NCBI GenBank assembly: GCA_003152255.1
Contig: PLZT01000485.1
Span: forward strand, 10,599 to 21,426
Direction of reading: 5' to 3'
Length of the DNA stretch: 10,828 nucleotides
Source: Methylocystaceae bacterium
Lineage (GTDB): Bacteria > Pseudomonadota > Alphaproteobacteria > Rhizobiales > Beijerinckiaceae
Positions 7,125-10,828 of this stretch are shown here, in pieces; positions within the stretch are counted from its first letter, which is position 1; the number at the start of each line of letters is the position of its first letter. The translations under genes were made by a program, and so were the position numbers. The notes below the pieces were generated by a model. That model was not told where the DNA came from, searched no databases, and saw only the letters and a program-made list of their open reading frames with translations.

Positions 7125-7663
7125 GGAAGCCACCTTCACTCCTTAACTCAAAGCGCGGCGGCGACGATCGAGAAACTCCGCCGCCGCTGGCCGACCGCCG
7201 GTCTTATGGCATGCTGCGCGCCGCATGTCACCCCTCGCGATCGCGACGCCGCTCGCGAGTTTGAGCGCGACTGAGTCCCGCTTGCGTAAACCCGCGCACA
7301 TGCAAGCGGCCGGATATAAACCCCAAGATTTTGACCAAAACACGACGCGAGACCGCGCGCACGGCGCGTAACGACGAGACTTAGCGGCGAAATGCGGTCA
7401 AGAGACTTGCGCATGAGCGGCGCGGAGGGTCGCGTGACGCGGCGCCGCTCGACTTCAGCCTCGGGCGATTTTGCCGCCGCGTCACATCGTCGCCATCAAC
7501 CCTGGGTCGGCGCCCCGCGCGGCGCGCGGCGCCCGGCCTTGAAAGAAACAAGCTTCCGCGCGCGCTAAAAATAAATCGCCTCGCGCCTTCGGCTCGCCAT
7601 GGGCGCATGCCATGGGCGACGCCCGATCAAACCTGGCGAGCGATGAGACGGCGCGCATGTTTA
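7125..7663. other. Gene-free region upstream of the antiterminator
   Basis: I see no convincing protein or RNA gene here. The open frames present are arginine-rich shadows of GC-rich DNA. On the minus strand, ahead of the antiterminator gene, there is a possible -10 box TATATC (7318-7313) with a poor -35. There is also an imperfect inverted repeat GCTTGCGT / ATGCAAGC (7280-7307) and another, CTCGCGA / TCGCGAG (7234-7240 and 7253-7259). A GC-rich stem (7509-7520 with 7524-7533) and a 10-base direct repeat GCCATGGGCG (7596-7605, 7609-7618) also occur. The promoter of the antiterminator probably lies in this stretch. Confidence 0.35.
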
Positions 7664-7719
7664 GAATCTCGCGGCGCGTTCTCATCGAAAACGTCTGGCG
7701 ATATTTGCAAGAGCTCGCC
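7664..7719. repeat. Degenerate third half-copy of the two-hairpin repeat
   Basis: This stretch resembles hairpin 2 of the 7721-7834 copy: both contain GTTCTCATCG, a following A-rich run with GTCTG, then TTTGC and GCTCGC, and both end in TAGCGC. It needs at least one gap and many substitutions, and its inner stem is no longer paired well. It abuts the full copy, whose first bases TTAGCGC are also this unit's last. It looks like an older tandem insertion or a decayed copy. Confidence 0.5.
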
Positions 7720-7720
7720 T

Positions 7721-7834
7721 TAGCGCGCTTTCCGTTCGAACGGAATCGTTCGAACGATAAGAAATCGCGCCAGATCAAAATGCTGGAGCGAGTTCTCATC
7801 GCAAAAGTCTGTCAACTTTTGCGGAACTCGCTCT
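7721..7834. repeat. Two-hairpin intergenic repeat, copy 2
   Basis: Same element as 6421-6534, in the same orientation and without indels. Hairpin 1 (7723-7770) keeps the outer stem GCGCGCTTTC / GAAATCGCGC and has the inner stem CGTTCGAACG / CGTTCGAACG around the same GAAT loop. Hairpin 2 (7786-7833) has a perfect outer stem GAGCGAGTTC / GAACTCGCTC and an inner stem CGCAAAAG / CTTTTGCG. Its end CTAG supplies the TAG stop codon of the O-antigen ligase gene, so the element begins exactly where that gene ends and probably forms the 3' end of its transcript. Confidence 0.85.
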
Positions 7835-9341
7835 AGCGCTCGGCGCCGCGACGTCGCGAAGATCGATCGTTCGGAGTTCGGGCCTCGCGGCGGCGCGGGT
7901 CGCCCGACGACAGTTCGACGGCGGAGCGGCTTCGCCGCCGGGCGTCGCTTGGCGTTCCAAGGGGTTGCACGGCGGGAGCCAAGGGCGCCGGATCGATCAA
8001 CAAGGCGCAGGCGAACGCCAGCATCGCCATCATCGCGCCGGTGCGCAAGGGATAGTCGACCAGCGAATGGCAGAAGAGCAGCGCAATGAGCAAGATCGCG
8101 GCGCGGCGCAAGGATTGGTCGATCGCGGCGGCGCCAGACTCCGACGGGCCCCAGGCCCGCGCCGCGCGGCGAACAAGCCAATAGAGGAACACACATAAGA
8201 GCAGCGGACCGACGCCGCCGGTTTCGAGCCATAATTCGAGCAAATCATCATGGGCGTGGTTGACGTAAGCGCCAGGCAACAAGTCCGAAGGCTGCTCGAA
8301 CGACGCATAGACTGGAACAAAGGCGCCGAGCCCGGCCCCGACCGGCATTAAGGTTTTGGCGGCCAGGATGGTGTTGCGCGCGAAGACGACGCGCGCGTCG
8401 GCGAGGGGATCGACGTCAAAGCGGTGCAACAGTCGAAACAAGGCTGGACTGCCCCAAAAAAGCAAGGCGAAGCCGACGACGCCCGTCAGCGCGCCGATCA
8501 ACATGCGGCTGGAGGCGAGATTTTTGAGCCGCCGCGAGGGGTTCGCGGTCAACGCGAGGGCTGCGAACAGCCCAACCAGCATCAGAATTACGCCCGCGCG
8601 GGAGGCGGCGGTCACCTCGGCGACGCAGAGCACGACAAGCGCGACCGCCATCGCGAGCGCTCGTAAGGTCCCGGCGCGGGCAGGGTCACGGCCTCTCCCG
8701 CGCGAAAGGCGCGGCGCGGCGACGCCGGCGGCGAGCCAAGCCGCCGCGAGCGGGATGATGGAATAGAGCAAGGCCGCGAAATGGTCGCTGTTGGCGAAAA
8801 AGCCGACAGCGCTACCAGGGTTGGTCACCTCAAAAAACAGCAAGGGACTGGTCGGCCCCTGCGCGTGTTGGATAAGGCCGAGAAGGGCGCTCGCGAAGCC
8901 AAAGGCGATGGCGAGGAGGCTAAAGAGCCGGCGCTCGGGTCCGCCGAGGGTGAGAAGGGAAAGAAACACCGCAAGCGGCGGCAGCAGCGACAGCGCGCTC
9001 AGCCAGGTCGCCCGCGGCGCCATGCTGAGCGGCGCCCAAGCGGGGCGGCGACCGATGAGTTCGAAGGCCGCGACGACGCCGTCGCGGCCGGGGAGATGCG
9101 TCCATAGCGCCGGCGGCAGCGGAACGAGCTGAAGGAGCGGCACAGCCAGAATTGCGCCGCAAAACGCCAAAGCGTGGCGGATCTCGCGGCCATGCGCGGC
9201 GCCGGCGACGCGCCAAAGCGCCGCGAGCGAGATCGGGACCGAGAGAAGTTGAAGGACCGCGTCGGACGGGAGGCCGCTTCTCGTCCCGCCGCCGAGCAGC
9301 AGGCAGGACAAGAAGCCAAAAGCGGCAACCAAGAAAAACAC
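7833..9341 (-). CDS. O-antigen ligase / polymerase family membrane protein
   Basis: A 502-residue polytopic inner-membrane protein of the Wzy_C (O-antigen ligase) superfamily, which includes WaaL ligases and Wzy polymerases. About ten or more hydrophobic segments run from the first residues (FFLVAAFGFLSCLLLGG) to about residue 450. A periplasmic-loop signature YVNHAHDDLLELWLETGG lies near residues 358-375, after the FARNTILAAKTLMPVGAGLG loop; this NHAHN/D-type motif is typical of the family. The last 50 residues are arginine-rich and probably cytoplasmic. The GTG at 9341 has GAGG six bases before it and no other good start exists before the in-frame stop. It follows the FecR-like gene by 55 bases, so the two probably share a transcript. 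Ligase or polymerase cannot be decided from sequence alone. Confidence 0.85.
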   Translation of the reverse strand: MFFLVAAFGFLSCLLLGGGTRSGLPSDAVLQLLSVPISLAALWRVAGAAHGREIRHALAFCGAILAVPLLQLVPLPPALWTHLPGRDGVVAAFELIGRRPAWAPLSMAPRATWLSALSLLPPLAVFLSLLTLGGPERRLFSLLAIAFGFASALLGLIQHAQGPTSPLLFFEVTNPGSAVGFFANSDHFAALLYSIIPLAAAWLAAGVAAPRLSRGRGRDPARAGTLRALAMAVALVVLCVAEVTAASRAGVILMLVGLFAALALTANPSRRLKNLASSRMLIGALTGVVGFALLFWGSPALFRLLHRFDVDPLADARVVFARNTILAAKTLMPVGAGLGAFVPVYASFEQPSDLLPGAYVNHAHDDLLELWLETGGVGPLLLCVFLYWLVRRAARAWGPSESGAAAIDQSLRRAAILLIALLFCHSLVDYPLRTGAMMAMLAFACALLIDPAPLAPAVQPLGTPSDARRRSRSAVELSSGDPRRREARTPNDRSSRRRGAER

Positions 9342-9396
9342 TTCGGGCCTCGGGACCGAGCGGATCCGCGTCTCCAGCGTCGCGACAACCGGCGCG

Positions 9397-9852
9397 TTAG
9401 GGGCTCACGGACGGGTTAATAGGGAACAGGGGGGGGGGATTGGGATTGTTCGGGGTGGTGGCGAGCGCGACCGCGACGCCGCCGCCGAACAGCGCGGCAG
9501 CCCCGGCCCCTAACCACCACGGGTCGACGGGTTCCGCCAACGGAACGAAAGGCTCGCCTTTCGTGTACGGCAAATCTTGGGCGATAAATGAGCAGGGAGA
9601 ATGACGCGCGACCGTCGTCAACGAACCCGCCGGAAGCTTCACGGCGCATTTATCGTCATAGACAAGGCGCGCCGCGCCTTTGCGCCCGACTTTAATTTTG
9701 TCTCCGGCCGCCAACTCGGCCGAACTTTGAACGGCGGCAAAGCCCGGGCCTTGGTTAACGCGAACGTCGCCTTCAGCATTCTCAAGCGAGGCGGCTCTGG
9801 CGACGCCGCTGGCGAGCAAGGCCGCCACAACAAAAATTTTATCGCGTTTCAT
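9397..9852 (-). CDS. Exported FecR-like domain protein with a C-terminal membrane segment
   Basis: A 151-residue protein of unknown function. Residues 1-20 form a signal peptide (KRDK, then a hydrophobic core and ARA cleavage site). Residues 25-88 resemble the beta-rich FecR-type domain: EGDVRVNQG, LAAGDKIKVG, GAARLVYDDKCAVKLPAGS and HSPC. C69 and C87 could form a disulfide. A single membrane span follows at about 113-131 (WWLGAGAAALFGGGVAVAL), then an asparagine- and proline-rich tail. The ATG at 9852 has AAGGA nine bases upstream. The gene lies just ahead of the ligase gene, and small FecR-like exported proteins are often found in exopolysaccharide loci. A run of ten C (9438-9429 on the coding strand) encodes part of the tail and is a slippage site. 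Confidence 0.7.
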   Translation of the reverse strand: MKRDKIFVVAALLASGVARAASLENAEGDVRVNQGPGFAAVQSSAELAAGDKIKVGRKGAARLVYDDKCAVKLPAGSLTTVARHSPCSFIAQDLPYTKGEPFVPLAEPVDPWWLGAGAAALFGGGVAVALATTPNNPNPPPLFPINPSVSP

Positions 9853-10268
9853 GTGCAGGAATCCTTATCGACTTGCGTAGAGCCCGAGACCATCTCAAGG
9901 CCGGATCGCCGTAACAAATTTCTCTCATTGGTTTGAGAGCCGTCGCGCAACCGACAACGCAAGTGTAACCGCGGGGTCGTTTCCCGGCAAGCGGCGTTAT
10001 TGTGGCGACAGCTTATTTTTCGCTTACTGTTGCAAATGCGCAACACTCAAAGTTTTTTTGGTAAACGATCCATCGCCATTTCCCCGTGCGCTCTCAGCCG
10101 ACGGCGGGACCAGCTTAGTTATTTCGCTCTGACATGCGACTCGAAAAAGGCAAGGGCTCGAGCCGCGCGCCGCCGGTTTGCGGTCGCGCGACACATTGGG
10201 CGCGCCCGCTAGAACACAGCATGCTTTGTGTACTGCGGCACGGTTCTGAGACAACCGACTGCGCTTAT
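9853..10268. other. Intergenic region between the FecR-like gene and the transposase
   Basis: No gene is supported in this 416-base stretch. It should contain the promoter of the FecR-like and ligase genes. Visible elements are a 6-base-pair hairpin CTCTCA / TGAGAG (9922-9939) in the 5' leader and a near-palindrome GTTGCAAATGCGCAAC (10029-10044) that could be an operator. One terminal end of the insertion sequence should also lie near 10200-10268, but I cannot define it without the other end. Confidence 0.35.
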
Positions 10269-10828
10269 TCAGGCTGCCAAGGATAGCTCTCCGACGTTTG
10301 CATTGGCAACCCGAAGTTGAGCGGCTCGCACTTGAGTGGGCGTTTGATAGCCATGCCGAGCGACCAGCCAGTTTTCGTTATAGTGACGTGCGAACTCCTG
10401 GAGAGCTCGGCGTAATTCCTCGACCGTGTCGAAGACCCGGACCCACAACAAGTTCTCCTTGAGCGTGCGGATGAAGCGCTCGGCGACGCCATTGCCCTCG
10501 GGTTCCCGCACGAAGGAGGGCGAGGCTTCGATGCCCAGACACTCGATTTCATCCTGAAAGTCCCGGGACATGTAGTTGGAGCCGTGATCATGACGCAGTT
10601 TCAATCCGTGCGCCATGCCGGGCGCGATGGTTCCGAAGCAGCGGTGAACGCCCTGGCGCACCGGCTCCAACGCCTCGAAGCGATTGGCTGAACGCGCCGC
10701 GTGAATGCCGACGATTTCCGAATTGGCGTGTTCCACGGCGACGAAGACATAGGCCTTGCCTTCGCTGGTCGTGATTGTTTGCGTCATGTCCGTTCCCCAC
10801 ATCTCGTTGACGCGATCAGTGACAATCG
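10269..10828 (-). CDS. IS3-type transposase, integrase core (partial)
   Basis: The C-terminal part of a DDE transposase with an rve integrase core; its N-terminus lies beyond the right edge, as the frame is still open at 10828 (IVTDRVNEMWGTDMT). The catalytic triad is visible: D in MWGTDMT, D in LRLRHDHGS-type sequence (here LKLRHDHGSNYMS), and E in EPEGNGVAERFIRTLKENL. The end, HYNENWLVARHGYQTPTQVR, is usual for IS3-family OrfB proteins. The visible part has no stop or frameshift, so it may be complete beyond the window. The subgroup and terminal inverted repeats cannot be assigned. It sits at the upstream edge of the polysaccharide locus. Confidence 0.85.
   Translation of the reverse strand, partial: IVTDRVNEMWGTDMTQTITTSEGKAYVFVAVEHANSEIVGIHAARSANRFEALEPVRQGVHRCFGTIAPGMAHGLKLRHDHGSNYMSRDFQDEIECLGIEASPSFVREPEGNGVAERFIRTLKENLLWVRVFDTVEELRRALQEFARHYNENWLVARHGYQTPTQVRAAQLRVANANVGELSLAA

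Noticed and set aside
7143..7799. Overlapping minus-strand open frames between the antiterminator and ligase genes
   Set aside because: They are arginine- and alanine-rich, without recognisable motifs or good ribosome-binding sites, and they run through the palindromic repeats.
6421..7834. CRISPR array
   Set aside because: There are only two full copies 1300 bases apart, with internal hairpins and no regular spacers.

Overview
This window is a GC-rich piece of what looks like an alphaproteobacterial genome, probably Hyphomicrobiales. That assignment rests on codon use, protein style and the type of intergenic repeat, with no marker gene to confirm it. It holds a surface-polysaccharide (O-antigen, exopolysaccharide or capsule) locus. 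Every gene I can support lies on the minus strand, so the locus reads from right to left.

From upstream (right) to downstream (left): the right edge carries a partial IS3-type transposase (10269-10828). An intergenic stretch follows. Next come a small exported FecR-like protein (9397-9852) and a multi-spanning O-antigen ligase/polymerase-family membrane protein (7833-9341). A 700-base gene-free stretch separates these from a specialised NusG/RfaH-type antitermination factor (6564-7124). After a 413-base leader comes a nucleotide-sugar operon of seven gene remnants or genes: UDP-glucuronate 4-epimerase (5122-6150), a fused remnant of a TviB-type dehydrogenase and a TviC/WbpP-type epimerase (4068-5100), a FdtC/QdtC-type N-acetyltransferase (3583-4053), a FdtA/QdtA-type 3,4-ketoisomerase (3080-3496), a FdtB/QdtB-type aminotransferase (1959-3083), a broken hexapeptide-repeat acyltransferase (1409-1911), and a second, VioA-like DegT aminotransferase (164-1294).

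The intact genes predict synthesis of a dTDP-3-acetamido-3,6-dideoxyhexose (Fuc3NAc or Qui3NAc), UDP-galacturonate, and possibly a 4-amino-4,6-dideoxy sugar. The dTDP-glucose pyrophosphorylase, the 4,6-dehydratase and the UDP-glucose dehydrogenase that would supply precursors are not in the window. Three ancestral genes are damaged. A deletion of roughly 1.3 kb joins tviB to tviC, a one-base frameshift lies in tviC, and a stop codon plus a one-base frameshift lie in the acyltransferase. Either the locus is decaying or the sequence contains errors.

The most striking non-coding signal is a 114-base element present twice (6421-6534 and 7721-7834) in exactly the same register. It forms two long hairpins. 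Of 23 differences between the copies, 12 fall as six compensatory base-pair changes and none breaks a pair. A degenerate third half-copy sits next to the second one. The two full copies lie just downstream of the antiterminator gene and of the ligase gene.
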